DNA of 64,000 nucleotides from JARYGU01 sp033795365 (GCA_033795365.1 JARYGU010000017.1:1-64000), one strand, 5' to 3'; shown: positions 32,790-41,719, counted from the stretch's first letter. The notes: generated by a model from the letters alone, not told the origin. Translations and numbers: made by a program.

Positions 32790-35162
32790 ATGTTCTTCGA
32801 AGGTGCCGAAAGGCGCGAGGGTAAGGTTTTGCGCAGGCCCATGTCCACGAACCGGTCATTGCTTGAAGACGATCCGATAGACATCACGTCCCGTCTCATT
32901 TCGGCCGGCGAGAGGCTGATGGCCGAAGCCGCCCGGCTGTTTCCGGTGACCTTCGATCTCGACAACCGCACCTATTGGCTGGAAGCGATGATCAACGAGG
33001 TTCCGGATTACCTCTACCTGAAGGACCGGAACAGCCGCTTCGTCATCGCCAACCGCGCGACGCGGACCGACAACGCGCGCAACGGCAACGACGATCTCGC
33101 AGGCCTCAGCGATTTCGACCTTCACCCCCATCACCTGGCACGCAGCTTCTTCGAGGTCGAGCAGGAGATCCTGCGCTCCGGCCGGCCGATGCTGAACATG
33201 GAAGAGCATATCGAGGACGCTCGCGGCCGGCCGAAATGGCTTCTGAGTTCGAAACTGCCGATCCGCAATCCGGATGGCGACGTCGTGGGACTGATCGGGA
33301 TCGGCAGGGACATCACCGAGCGCAAGCGCGCGGAAAACCTGCATGTCGGCCAGGCCCAGCTTCTGAAGATGGTTGCCCTCGGGGCGCCGCTCGCCGAGAT
33401 ATTCTCCTCGCTCATCCGGCTCATCGAGGCGCAGATCGAAGGCGTTACCGGATCGATCCTGCTTTTGTCGCCGGACGGAAAGCGCATCTGCAACGTAACC
33501 GCGCCCAATCTCGATCCCGCCTATTGCGATGCCATAGACGGCGTCGAGATAGGGCCGAAGACCGGATCCTGCGGAACGGCGATGTGGCGGGGCGACGCGG
33601 TGCTCGTGTCCGATATCATGGCGGATCCTCTCTGGGAGGACTACCGCCCGCTCGTCGCGTCCTACGGCTTCCGCGCCTGCTGGTCTTCTCCGATCCGCAC
33701 CTATCAGGGAAAGGTGCTCGGTTCGTTCGCGCTCTATTCCAGGACCCCGGGCCTGCCTTCGCCGGAATGCTCCAAGCTGGTCGGCATGGCGACTCACATC
33801 GCGGGCATCGCCATCGAGCGCAAGCAGGCGGAGGACCGCATCCAGTTCATGGCTCACCACGATACGCTGACCGGCCTTCCCAATCGCGGCCTGCTCGACC
33901 AGCGCATCGCGAGCGCGATCGAGGAAGCGGATGAGCGCAACGGCACGATCACGCTCGCCTTCCTCGACCTCGACAATTTCAAGCTGGTGAACGACAGCCT
34001 CGGCCACAATGCCGGCGACGAGTTGCTGCGGGTGGTGGCAACGCGGATGCTGAACTGTCTGCGCCCCACCGACACCGTGATCCGCCTCGGGGGCGACGAG
34101 TTCGTGGTGCTGCTGACGGGCGCGCCGCGCCGCGGGGAGACGATGGAAGCGCGGCTGCAGTCCTTGCGTGAGACGATCGCCGAGCCCGTCCAGCTCGGCG
34201 TTCGCAGCCTGCAGGTCACCTGCAGCATGGGCATTGCCGTCTATCCGGACCATGGCCGCAACGGCTCGGAGCTCCTCGCCAATGCGGATGCCGCCATGTA
34301 TCGCGCCAAGGAAATCGGCCGGGACGCCATGCAGGTCTTCTGCGCGGAGATGGCGAGCAGCGCGCATGAGAAGCTGGTGCGGCAGGAGGAGCTTCGCGAG
34401 GCGATCGCACGCTCGGAATTCATCCTTCACTATCAGCCGCAGCTCGATCTTGCGACCGGCCGCATCTTCGCGGCGGAAGCGCTGATCCGCTGGCGTCATC
34501 CCGAGCGCGGAACCGTGCCGCCCGGCGAGTTCATCCCGCTTGCCGAAGAAACCGGCCTGATCTCGCCGATCGGCGACTGGACGCTTCGCGCCGCCTGCCG
34601 GCAGAACAAGGCATGGCAGGATGCCGGGCTGCCGCCGCTGGTCGTCAGCGTCAATGTCTCGGCCCGCCAGTTTCAGGAGAAGGACTGGGTGGAGCGTGTT
34701 GCGCTGGCGCTTGCCGAAAGCGGGCTTGAGGGACGATATCTCGAGCTGGAACTGACCGAAAGCCTGATCATGCAGGACGTGACGCAGGCGATCGCCACGA
34801 TGCACCGGCTAGAAGCGCTCGGCGTCCATCTGGCGATCGACGATTTCGGCACCGGCTATTCGAGCCTTGCCTCGCTCAAGCGGTTTCCGGTCGGCCGCTT
34901 GAAGATCGATCGTTCCTTCGTCCAGGATCTTCCCGGCAACCCCGACGATGCGGCGATCGCCAGCGCGATCATTTCGCTTGCCCGCACGCTGGAGCTCAAG
35001 GTCATCGCCGAGGGAGTGGAAACGAAGGAGCAGCTCGAATTCCTTCGCCGGAGCGGCTGCGACGAGATCCAGGGATATTATCTGAGCAGGCCGCTCGACG
35101 CTGCGGCTCTCGAGGCGATGCTGCGCTCACGGCTCGATTGCGGGCAGTCCGCGGGGCCGTGA
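32790..35162 (+). CDS. PAS-GAF-GGDEF-EAL cyclic-di-GMP protein
   Basis: A large cytosolic signalling protein (790 aa from ATG 32790; 773 aa if it starts at ATG 32841; neither has a good ribosome binding site). Domains in order: PAS (about 60-185, NEVPDYLYLKDRNSRFVIAN), GAF (about 200-345), GGDEF (about 360-520, HDTLTGLPNRGLL and IRLGGDEFVVLL, intact), EAL (about 535-785, AEALIRWRHPERG, LTESLIMQD, LAIDDFGTGYSSL, LKIDRSFV, AEGVET, intact). Both active sites look complete, so it may both make and degrade c-di-GMP. It is followed 21 bp later by a convergent DUF1579 gene. Confidence 0.92.
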   Translation: MFFEGAERREGKVLRRPMSTNRSLLEDDPIDITSRLISAGERLMAEAARLFPVTFDLDNRTYWLEAMINEVPDYLYLKDRNSRFVIANRATRTDNARNGNDDLAGLSDFDLHPHHLARSFFEVEQEILRSGRPMLNMEEHIEDARGRPKWLLSSKLPIRNPDGDVVGLIGIGRDITERKRAENLHVGQAQLLKMVALGAPLAEIFSSLIRLIEAQIEGVTGSILLLSPDGKRICNVTAPNLDPAYCDAIDGVEIGPKTGSCGTAMWRGDAVLVSDIMADPLWEDYRPLVASYGFRACWSSPIRTYQGKVLGSFALYSRTPGLPSPECSKLVGMATHIAGIAIERKQAEDRIQFMAHHDTLTGLPNRGLLDQRIASAIEEADERNGTITLAFLDLDNFKLVNDSLGHNAGDELLRVVATRMLNCLRPTDTVIRLGGDEFVVLLTGAPRRGETMEARLQSLRETIAEPVQLGVRSLQVTCSMGIAVYPDHGRNGSELLANADAAMYRAKEIGRDAMQVFCAEMASSAHEKLVRQEELREAIARSEFILHYQPQLDLATGRIFAAEALIRWRHPERGTVPPGEFIPLAEETGLISPIGDWTLRAACRQNKAWQDAGLPPLVVSVNVSARQFQEKDWVERVALALAESGLEGRYLELELTESLIMQDVTQAIATMHRLEALGVHLAIDDFGTGYSSLASLKRFPVGRLKIDRSFVQDLPGNPDDAAIASAIISLARTLELKVIAEGVETKEQLEFLRRSGCDEIQGYYLSRPLDAAALEAMLRSRLDCGQSAGP

Positions 35163-35183
35163 GCTGCGGCCTCGCCGCCGATG

Positions 35184-35660
35184 TCATTTCCTTCGCCAGT
35201 AATGGGTTTCCATGAATTTTTCCCAGCTCCCGTCTTCCTTCTGCGCCACCGCCGTCAGCGAGCGATGATCGTCGCCGATGAAGGTGATGATGTCGCGGTA
35301 GCGGCCGATCTTGCCCTCGTTCCAGAAGTCGGGCCCTTCGCAGTCGAGCGTCAGCACATTGCCGGTCGGATCGAGCGAACCCTCGTAGATCCACATATGG
35401 GTCATCATCGAGCCGATCCAGGTGCCGATATATTTCTCCCTTTCCGGATCGTAGCCGAGCGTCATGACGGTCGTGCCGGAATTGCCGTCCGGCATCTGGC
35501 CGCTGCCCTCCGCGACGATCCAGAGGCCGCCGAGCGAGCGCACGGTTTCCGTCCAGGTGCTGTTTTCCGGCGGCGCCTCCATGGCCTCCGGCGATTCCAT
35601 CCATTCACCGGAGAGCCGGTCCAGCCAATGATGCTGCGTCAGGACCTTTGCCTGTTCCAT
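35184..35660 (-). CDS. DUF1579-family protein
   Basis: A 158-aa protein with the lipocalin-like DUF1579 pattern (LSGEWMESPEAM, then SLGGLWIVAEGSGQMP, GYDPEREKYIGTWIGSMMTH and YEGSLDPTGNVLTLDCEGP). The family is of unknown function and has no signal peptide here. GGAGGAAGAC precedes the ATG at 35660. It is divergent from a MarR regulator, with a dyad in between. Confidence 0.9.
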   Translation of the reverse strand: MEQAKVLTQHHWLDRLSGEWMESPEAMEAPPENSTWTETVRSLGGLWIVAEGSGQMPDGNSGTTVMTLGYDPEREKYIGTWIGSMMTHMWIYEGSLDPTGNVLTLDCEGPDFWNEGKIGRYRDIITFIGDDHRSLTAVAQKEDGSWEKFMETHYWRRK

Positions 35661-35754
35661 GTCTTCCTCCCTTGTGATGCAAACCCCGAGAAACCCGTTC
35701 GGAAGCATATTTGTTCCGTTCGGGCCGCTCCTGCGGCAATCCACCTCTTGACTT

Positions 35755-35777
35755 ATTACGTTGATATCAACAGTAAT
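35755..35777. promoter_or_regulatory. MarR-type operator
   Basis: GTTGATATCAAC (35760-35771) is a perfect 12-bp palindrome flanked by ATTAC (35755-35759) and GTAAT (35773-35777), so the dyad spans 23 bp with one extra base. It overlaps a TTGACT (35748-35753) / TAAT promoter for the MarR gene and lies between the divergent DUF1579 and MarR genes. Confidence 0.6.
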
Positions 35778-35782
35778 TGGCC

Positions 35783-36229
35783 ATGTCAAACGACCCTGTG
35801 ATTCCATACGATACCACTCTTCTCGTGCGCGATTGCTGCCTGTGCCTGCATGCGCAGCGCGCCGCCCGGGCGCTTGCCCGGCGTTTCGATGATGCGCTGC
35901 GCCCGCTCGGGCTGACGAACGGCCAGTTCTCGCTGATGATGTCCCTGAACCGTCCCGAGCCGCCGGGCATGGGTCCCGTCGCCTCGCTTCTCGCGATGGA
36001 CCGCACGACGCTGACGGCGGCGCTGAAGCCGCTGGAGCGGCGCGGCCTCGTCATGGTCGAGCCCGATCCGCGCGACAAGCGCGGCCGGCGTCTCAGCCTG
36101 ACGCCCGAAGGGGCGGAGCTGCTGGCGAAAGCCTTTCCGATCTGGCAGGAGAATCATGCCAAGGTGGAGGCCGGCCTCGTCGGCATCGACGCGGATGCGC
36201 TCCGCCAGGCGCTGATGAGAATTTCCTGA
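35783..36229 (+). CDS. MarR-family regulator
   Basis: A 148-aa winged-helix regulator: RFDDALRPLGLTNGQFSLMM, then ASLLAMDRTTLTAALKPLER and RRGLVMVEPDPRDKRGRRLS, the typical MarR wing. It probably represses itself and the divergent DUF1579 gene through the dyad at 35755-35777. The N-terminal segment has a Cys cluster (RDCCLCLHAQ) that could sense oxidants; this is inference. The start at 35783 is used; a TTG at 35777 is in the same frame. Confidence 0.88.
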   Translation: MSNDPVIPYDTTLLVRDCCLCLHAQRAARALARRFDDALRPLGLTNGQFSLMMSLNRPEPPGMGPVASLLAMDRTTLTAALKPLERRGLVMVEPDPRDKRGRRLSLTPEGAELLAKAFPIWQENHAKVEAGLVGIDADALRQALMRIS

Positions 36230-36296
36230 GGGCCAGCCGCCGCAAATCGATCTGCGCCCGCTGGCAACGTCGCGCAATGTCTCTATCTTCCTGTTG

Positions 36297-37307
36297 ATGA
36301 AGCCAGACCAGCTCCTTTGCCCTGCGCCTGCCGGCCTCTATTGCCCGCCGGGCGATTTCTACATCGATCCCGTCAGGCCGGTCGCCCGGGCGCTGATCAC
36401 CCATGGTCATGCCGACCATGCCAGGGCCGGGCACGGCGCGGTGCTCGCGACGCAGGAGACGCTGGACATCATGGCGATCCGCTACGGAGAGGATTTCTGC
36501 GGCAGCGCGCAGGTGGCGGCATTCGGCGAGCGGATCGAGCTTGCCGGCGTCGGCGTCACGTTCCACCCGGCCGGCCATGTGCTCGGCTCCGCCCAGATCG
36601 CGGTGGAAAAGGGCGGCCTGCGCATCGTCGCTTCGGGGGATTACAAGCGCGGCATCGACCCGACCTGCGCGCCTTTCGAGCTCGTTGCCTGCGACGTCTT
36701 CATAACCGAGGCGACCTTCGGCCTGCCGGTCTTCCACCATCCCGCCCCGAAGCCGGAGATGGGGCGGCTGCTCGCCTCGCTTCGGCAGTTTCCGGAGCGC
36801 AGCCATCTTCTCGGCGCCTATTCGCTCGGCAAGGCGCAGCGGGTGATCCGGCTCCTGCGCGACTGCGGCTATCACGAACCGGTCTATATCCATGGCTCGC
36901 TTGCGAGGCTCTGCGACTATTACGTCAGCCGCGGCGTCGATCTCGGCGAGCTTCAGCCGGCGACGGTGGAGGGCAGCGACCCGTCCGCCTTTCGCGGCGC
37001 CGTCATCGTGGGGCCGCCCTCCGCCTTCGCCGACCGCTGGGCGCGGCGCTTCAACGAGCCGCTCGTCGCCTTCGCGTCGGGCTGGATGATGGTACGCCAG
37101 CGGGCGAAGCAGGGAGGGGTGGAGCTGCCGCTGGTGATCTCCGACCATTGCGACTGGCCCGAGCTGACCGAGACCATCCGCGAGCTCGGCCCCTCCGAGG
37201 TCTGGGTCACGCACGGCCGCGAGGAGGCGCTGGTGCGCTGGTGCGAGCTTGCCGGCATCCCCGCCCGCCCGCTGCATCTGGTCGGCTACGAGGACGAGGG
37301 GGATTGA
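36297..37307 (+). CDS. Ligase-associated DNA exonuclease (metallo-beta-lactamase fold)
   Basis: A 336-aa nuclease of the ligase-associated exonuclease family (TIGR04122). Metal ligands are in THGHADHARAG, followed by HPAGHVLGSAQI, the beta-CASP region, and HCDWPEL plus WVTHGREE. In bacteria it works with an ATP-dependent ligase, an Lhr-like helicase and a phosphoesterase in a DNA-repair cluster. The ligase follows here after 217 bp; the other two are not seen. Confidence 0.92.
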   Translation: MKPDQLLCPAPAGLYCPPGDFYIDPVRPVARALITHGHADHARAGHGAVLATQETLDIMAIRYGEDFCGSAQVAAFGERIELAGVGVTFHPAGHVLGSAQIAVEKGGLRIVASGDYKRGIDPTCAPFELVACDVFITEATFGLPVFHHPAPKPEMGRLLASLRQFPERSHLLGAYSLGKAQRVIRLLRDCGYHEPVYIHGSLARLCDYYVSRGVDLGELQPATVEGSDPSAFRGAVIVGPPSAFADRWARRFNEPLVAFASGWMMVRQRAKQGGVELPLVISDHCDWPELTETIRELGPSEVWVTHGREEALVRWCELAGIPARPLHLVGYEDEGD

Positions 37308-37324
37308 TGCCCGGCCGTCATATC

Positions 37325-37500
37325 ATCCTCTCATCCACCTGCCGGCACCTTCTCGCCGTTCTGACGGCTAACGTTGCGGCCGTTTTTATCTTCCTTGTGC
37401 CGGGGAGGGCGGATGCCGCACCGCTTTCGTCCTCCTTCGGCGTTAAGCGGGGCAAGTACCCTCTCCCCGCCTGCGGGGAGAGGGCTAGGGTGAGGAGCAA
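37325..37500. repeat. Dispersed palindromic repeat, copy 2 (mosaic)
   Basis: The gap between exonuclease and ligase begins with CATCCACCTGCCGGCACC and then CTTCTCGCCGTT, the same flank as in copies at 14.7 and 42.2 kb. It ends with a perfect 12-bp palindrome (37459-37470 with 37473-37484, 2-nt loop CT) followed by GCTAGGGTGAGG. It seems to be a RIME-like mosaic element with an internal insertion or divergence. Confidence 0.6.
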
Positions 37501-37524
37501 AGGCAGAGTGAGGGGCGGCACCTC

Positions 37525-39150
37525 ATGAAAGCCTTCGCCAATCTCCTCGATCGTCTCGTGCTCACGCCCTCGCGCAACGGCAAGCTCAAGCTCTTGTCCG
37601 ATTATTTCCGCGACACGCCGGATCCCGACCGCGGCTACGGGCTTGCCGCGATCGCCGGCACGCTGGACCTGAAGAGCGTCAAGCCGGCGATGCTGCGCGA
37701 CCTGACGCTGGAGCGCATGGACGAGGTGCTTTTCCGTTACTCCTACGATTATGTCGGGGATCTCGCCGAGACCATCGCGCTCGTCTGGGATCAGGAGCGC
37801 AAGGACACGATCGCCGACGAGGAGCAACCCCGCCTCGGCGAGGTGGTGGCCCGGATGAATTCGCTCGGCCGCACCGAGGTGCGCTTTGCGGTGCGCGACC
37901 TGATGAACCGGCTCGATCCCTCCGCCCGCTTCGCCTTCCTCAAGCTCGTGACCGGCGGCCTGCGCATCGGCGTTTCGGCGCGCCTCGCCAAACAGGCGCT
38001 CGCCGATTTCGCCGGCAGGGACGTGACAGAGATCGAAACGCTCTGGCACGGGCTTTCGCCGCCCTACGAGCCGCTCTTCGCCTGGCTGGAGGGGCGGGCG
38101 GAGCGCCCGGTGCTCGCCACGCCTGCGATCTTCCATTCGGTGATGCTCGCCAATCCGGTCGGCGAGGGCGATCTGGACGGGCTCGACCCCGCCGATTTTG
38201 CGGCCGAATGGAAATGGGACGGCATTCGCGTGCAGCTGTCGCGCTCCGGGGAAACGCGCAGGCTCTATTCGCGCTCCGGCGACGACATCTCGACGGCCTT
38301 TCCCGACATACTCGACGCCATCAGCTTCGAGGGCGTGGTCGACGGCGAATTGCTGGTCGGCGGCACCTCGCGCTCCAACAGCCCCACGCGCACCTTCTCC
38401 GATCTGCAGCAGCGGTTGAACCGCAAGACCGTCACGCCGAAGATGCTGGAGGACTATCCCGCTTTCGTGCGTGCCTATGACGTGCTGTTCGAGGGCGAGG
38501 TGGATGTGCGGCCGGAAACATTCGTCACGCGCCGCTCGCGGCTTGCCGGGATGATCGGGAAGGCCCCGCACGACCGCTTCGACCTTTCGCCGCTCGTGCC
38601 CTTTTCCACCTGGGACGAGCTCGACCGGTTGCGCGCCGACCCGCCCGATCCCGTCATCGAGGGCGTCATGATCAAGCGCCTCGACAGTTCCTACCAGGCC
38701 GGCCGCATGAAGGGGCCGTGGTTCAAGTGGAAGCGCGATCCCTACAATATCGACGCCGTGATGATGTATGCCCAGCGCGGCCACGGCAAGCGCTCGAGCT
38801 ATTATTCCGATTTCACCTTCGGGGTGTGGACCGCCGGACCGGAGGGCGATGTTCTGGTGCCGGTCGGCAAGGCCTATTTCGGCTTCACGGATGCGGAGCT
38901 GGAAGTGCTCGATCGTTTCGTGCGCAACAACACCGTCGAGCGTTTCGGCCCGGTCAGGGCAGTGCGCGCCGAGCCTGCCTTCGGCTTCGTGCTGGAGATC
39001 GCCTTCGAAGGCATCAACCGCTCCACTCGCCACAAATCCGGCGTCGCCATGCGCTTCCCCCGTATCGCCCGGCTCCGTCAGGACAAGCTGCCCGCCGACG
39101 CCGACCGTCTGGAAACGCTGACGGCGATGGTGGATGCGAGGGAGGCCTGA
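37525..39150 (+). CDS. ATP-dependent DNA ligase (ligase-associated repair type)
   Basis: A 541-aa ATP-dependent ligase. The adenylation motif KxDG is present as EWKWDGIR around residue 230, followed by RLYSRSGDDIS (motif Ia/III region), the FEGVVDGELLV motif, IEGVMIKRLDSSY, and WFKWKRDP (motif V). The N-terminal DNA-binding domain and C-terminal OB fold are complete. It is the partner of the preceding exonuclease. In most rhizobia I would expect an Lhr-like helicase and a PdeM-type phosphoesterase to follow; here a toxin-antitoxin pair follows on the opposite strand. Confidence 0.94.
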   Translation: MKAFANLLDRLVLTPSRNGKLKLLSDYFRDTPDPDRGYGLAAIAGTLDLKSVKPAMLRDLTLERMDEVLFRYSYDYVGDLAETIALVWDQERKDTIADEEQPRLGEVVARMNSLGRTEVRFAVRDLMNRLDPSARFAFLKLVTGGLRIGVSARLAKQALADFAGRDVTEIETLWHGLSPPYEPLFAWLEGRAERPVLATPAIFHSVMLANPVGEGDLDGLDPADFAAEWKWDGIRVQLSRSGETRRLYSRSGDDISTAFPDILDAISFEGVVDGELLVGGTSRSNSPTRTFSDLQQRLNRKTVTPKMLEDYPAFVRAYDVLFEGEVDVRPETFVTRRSRLAGMIGKAPHDRFDLSPLVPFSTWDELDRLRADPPDPVIEGVMIKRLDSSYQAGRMKGPWFKWKRDPYNIDAVMMYAQRGHGKRSSYYSDFTFGVWTAGPEGDVLVPVGKAYFGFTDAELEVLDRFVRNNTVERFGPVRAVRAEPAFGFVLEIAFEGINRSTRHKSGVAMRFPRIARLRQDKLPADADRLETLTAMVDAREA

Positions 39151-39151
39151 C

Positions 39152-39616
39152 CTATTTCCTGTGTCCGGCATCCGACAGAAGGTCCTCCCAACTGTCCGGC
39201 GGGTTCCCTTCGTTCAACCGGCGCAGGAAGACGGAATAGGGATCGGTTCGCACACCTGCCTTGCGCAGGGTATTTTCGTCGTTCACCCATGCATAGATTA
39301 TGATGCGGCTTGTGCTGTCGAAGCGAAAGAATAGCCTGAAGCGCTGGAGGAACTTTGCCCTGCGCCAGTGACGATGGGCTGGCCCGAGTGTATTGCCGAG
39401 ACCGTATATGTGCGCGTTGGGATCGCGCGGTATTTCGTCGAAGATGAGATCGCCGATGCGCCGGAGCAGCTTGGCTTTCGGATGTGACGGATACCCATCC
39501 GGATCGTCGCGGGCCAATCGTGCGACTTCCCGCTCCAGCCCCTCGAGTGTTTCGGCAAAAGCCGCCGCGCGGTAGAGCTTCCAGCCGTGCCGTTCGACAA
39601 CGCGCGCGTCCGCCAT
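39152..39616 (-). CDS. yhaV: YhaV-type toxin
   Basis: A 154-aa ribosome-dependent RNase toxin of the YhaV family. Visible motifs are ERHGWKLYRAAAFAETLEGL, then HPKAKLLRRIGDLIFDEIPR, RRAKFLQRFRLFFRFDST and IIIYAWVNDENTLRKAG; the basic core and the conserved Tyr/Arg pattern are present. Length is normal. It starts 3 nt after the stop of the PrlF-type antitoxin and ends 1 nt from the convergent ligase stop. Confidence 0.93.
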   Translation of the reverse strand: MADARVVERHGWKLYRAAAFAETLEGLEREVARLARDDPDGYPSHPKAKLLRRIGDLIFDEIPRDPNAHIYGLGNTLGPAHRHWRRAKFLQRFRLFFRFDSTSRIIIYAWVNDENTLRKAGVRTDPYSVFLRRLNEGNPPDSWEDLLSDAGHRK

Positions 39617-39619
39617 TTC

Positions 39620-39982
39620 TCAGAGACCGACATCATCCGGGATTGTTTCGTCATCCGAAACGTTGACCTTCTCCGTCAACGCCGTGATCTTGGCGAGGTC
39701 TGTCGCGCCGAAAGGTTGCAACCGATCCGGGTGCTCCTTCATATCCTGCTCGAGAAATGCCAGATAGGCTGAAACAACGGGATCGCGCTCCACATCGTCG
39801 GAGGTGGAGGCATCGTCCATCGTATCCAGGGTCACAAGCAGGCTGCCCGGACCGATGACATGAGCTTTAATTTTCGCCCGTTGGCTAAATTCCGGATGAG
39901 CCTTGAACAACGCCTTGTCCAGCCGGATGGCTTCCGAGCGGCCGGTGGTCGTGATCGACCCCTTGAACTGTGCGCGAACCAT
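39620..39982 (-). CDS. prlF: PrlF-type antitoxin
   Basis: A 120-aa antitoxin of the PrlF/SohA family with an N-terminal swapped-hairpin AbrB-like DNA-binding domain (GSITTTGRSEAIRLDKALFK, then PEFSQRAKIKAHVIGPGSLL) and a C-terminal acidic region that binds YhaV (DDVERDPVVSAYLAFLEQDM). The start at 39982 is chosen as the first residue of the family; upstream in-frame sequence has no similarity. It forms an operon with yhaV and is probably autoregulated. Confidence 0.93.
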   Translation of the reverse strand: MVRAQFKGSITTTGRSEAIRLDKALFKAHPEFSQRAKIKAHVIGPGSLLVTLDTMDDASTSDDVERDPVVSAYLAFLEQDMKEHPDRLQPFGATDLAKITALTEKVNVSDDETIPDDVGL

Positions 39983-40288
39983 GGTTTTCTCCAAATTGAT
40001 ACGTGAATTTATACGTTCCTTCCTGCGATTTAAAGCCCTATTTTGCAGCGACAGCACATGATTCCGAGTGGAACGTAGCGGTGTCGAGATAAGGCTTTGG
40101 TGCGAAGCGCAAGATCGGAAACAGTCATCTGGTGCAGCGGCATCAGTCGCTTCGCCCGCGGCAAGCCACGCTCCAGCCGCGTTTGCCACAATTGCGGCGA
40201 GGTTTCAGACCTTGTAAGCCGAGCCGACGCCGGACGAGGCAGTTGATTCGCTTTCCATTCATTGCAAACCGGGCCCAGAATTTCGTTC
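39983..40288. other. Intergenic region prlF / L,D-transpeptidase
   Basis: This 306-bp stretch holds no recognisable gene. Near prlF, the direct repeat ATACGT at 39999-40004 and 40011-40016, 12 bp apart, is about one helical turn and could be an AbrB-type autoregulatory site. A minus-strand frame through this region and the transpeptidase start encodes a Cys/Arg-rich peptide with no recognisable domain; I treat it as non-coding. Confidence 0.5.
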
Positions 40289-41062
40289 ATGACCGACACG
40301 ACGCAGCTCTCCCGCCGCCGCTTTCTCCGCTTTTCGGGCCTCGCCATGGCCAGCGGGCTCGCAGGCTGCACATCCTCGATGAATGTCGATGTCTTCCGGC
40401 GCGAGACCGCGCCGGTCTTCCGCAATCCGGCGCTGGAAGGCGTGCCGCGCGCCGAAGTCCGTCCCGCCCTGTGGTCGCGGCCCGATGTCCCGACCGGGCT
40501 TTTGCCCGCAGAGCCTGAATATGCCGGTTTCTACGACGAGCTTGTCGACAGCGGCTATCGCATTCCGGCGGTGCCTTACCGCCAGATCGACGCGCGCTAC
40601 TGGCGCCGCGAGGTCTCCGACCCGTTCGGCGAACGGCCGGGCACGATCATCGTCGATACCGGCAACCGCTTCCTCTACCTGACGCAGCCGGGCGGAAAGG
40701 CCATGCGCTACGGCGTCGGCATCGGGCGCGACGGCTTCGCCTGGTCGGGGCGCGGCGTCATCCAGTGGAAACAGAAATGGCCGCGCTGGACGCCGCCGAA
40801 CGAGATGGTCGCCCGCCAGCCGGAACTGGCGAGATATTCCGCCTCCAACGGCGGCATGCCGCCCGGCCTTGCCAATCCGCTGGGCGCGCGTGCCCTCTAT
40901 ATCTTCCAGAACGGTCAGGACACGCTCTATCGCCTGCACGGCTCGCCGGAGTGGAAGTCGATCGGACGGGCGGTGTCGTCCGGCTGCGTGCGCCTGCTCA
41001 ACCAGGACATCATAGATCTTTACGAAAGGGTGCCCGGCAAGGCGCCGATCCTGGTCATCTGA
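40289..41062 (+). CDS. L,D-transpeptidase (YkuD domain), Tat/lipoprotein signal
   Basis: A 257-aa exported L,D-transpeptidase that cross-links peptidoglycan or attaches proteins to it. The N-terminus has a twin-arginine pattern (SRRRFLRFSG) and a lipobox-like LAGC. The catalytic domain is complete with HGSPEWKSIG and the active-site Cys in SSGCVRLLNQD. It sits between the prlF-yhaV pair and the ohrR-ohr pair. Confidence 0.92.
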   Translation: MTDTTQLSRRRFLRFSGLAMASGLAGCTSSMNVDVFRRETAPVFRNPALEGVPRAEVRPALWSRPDVPTGLLPAEPEYAGFYDELVDSGYRIPAVPYRQIDARYWRREVSDPFGERPGTIIVDTGNRFLYLTQPGGKAMRYGVGIGRDGFAWSGRGVIQWKQKWPRWTPPNEMVARQPELARYSASNGGMPPGLANPLGARALYIFQNGQDTLYRLHGSPEWKSIGRAVSSGCVRLLNQDIIDLYERVPGKAPILVI

Positions 41063-41121
41063 CCCATACGGCTGACGCGTCCGCTGTTGCTTGGCGTCGG
41101 CACGGCCGCTGCCGGTAAATG

Positions 41122-41607
41122 CTATTCCGCGGCGCGCAGGCGCTTCAGGTTTTCGGTCAGCCCCTGCAATTCGGCCGTCAGTCCGCGCAGCGTGTCGAGC
41201 GAGCAGCCGCTCGCCTTGCCAATCTCCTGGAGAATGCCGAAGGCTTCCTTTTTGAGGTCGCGTCCCTTGTCCGTCAGCGAGATCAACACTTGCCGTTCGT
41301 CCTTCCTGTCGCGCTTGCGCCGGACATGGCCGCTGGCTTCGAGACGCTTGAGAAGCGGCGAGAGCGTGCCGGAATCGAGGCTCAGCGCCTCGCCGATCGC
41401 CTTCACCGTCTGATTGTCGTCCTGCCACAGCGCCAGCATCACCAGATATTGCGGATAGGTGAGGCCATGGGGATCGAGCAGCGGCTTGTAGGTTCGGTTG
41501 AAGGCATGCGCGGCCGAATAGATGGCGAAGCAGAGCTGCTGCCCGAGCGCCAGCGCGCCGTCGTCCTGCTCAATCGTCTCAACTGCGTCACGATCGTTCT
41601 TCATCAT
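41122..41607 (-). CDS. ohrR: Organic-hydroperoxide-sensing MarR-family repressor
   Basis: A 161-aa MarR-type repressor. The redox-sensing Cys in LCFAIYSAAHAF (Cys26) is the position of the reactive cysteine in OhrR. The helix-turn-helix region (VKAIGEALSLDSGTLSPLLK, then RRKRDRKDERQVLISLTDKG) is typical. It is divergent from ohr with a 32-bp dyad in between. The start codon is 41607 or 41604 (tandem Met). Confidence 0.93.
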   Translation of the reverse strand: MMKNDRDAVETIEQDDGALALGQQLCFAIYSAAHAFNRTYKPLLDPHGLTYPQYLVMLALWQDDNQTVKAIGEALSLDSGTLSPLLKRLEASGHVRRKRDRKDERQVLISLTDKGRDLKKEAFGILQEIGKASGCSLDTLRGLTAELQGLTENLKRLRAAE

Positions 41608-41642
41608 GACGTTGTCGCAGAAAGTGGCGAAAAATTCAATTT

Positions 41643-41674
41643 GCAAAATTATATTGCGTGCAATTTAATTTTGC
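41643..41674. promoter_or_regulatory. OhrR operator
   Basis: A dyad of 32 bp has arms 41643-41657 and 41660-41674 that match at 14 of 15 positions around a GT centre (core ATTGC-GT-GCAAT). It lies between the divergent ohrR and ohr genes, 45 nt upstream of the ohr ATG. The AT-rich arms with TTGC/GCAA resemble known OhrR boxes. Confidence 0.7.
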
Positions 41675-41719
41675 GCTATTAGAAAACGCAGTGACAACCC
41701 GCGAAGAAGGAGACACCTC

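Noticed and set aside
32856..34805. Long minus-strand frame over the PAS-GAF-GGDEF-EAL gene
   Set aside because: It is a shadow of a gene with all catalytic motifs visible on the plus strand.
40030..40425. Minus-strand frame upstream of the L,D-transpeptidase
   Set aside because: The frame overlaps the start of the transpeptidase gene antisense, has no ribosome binding site and encodes no recognisable domain.
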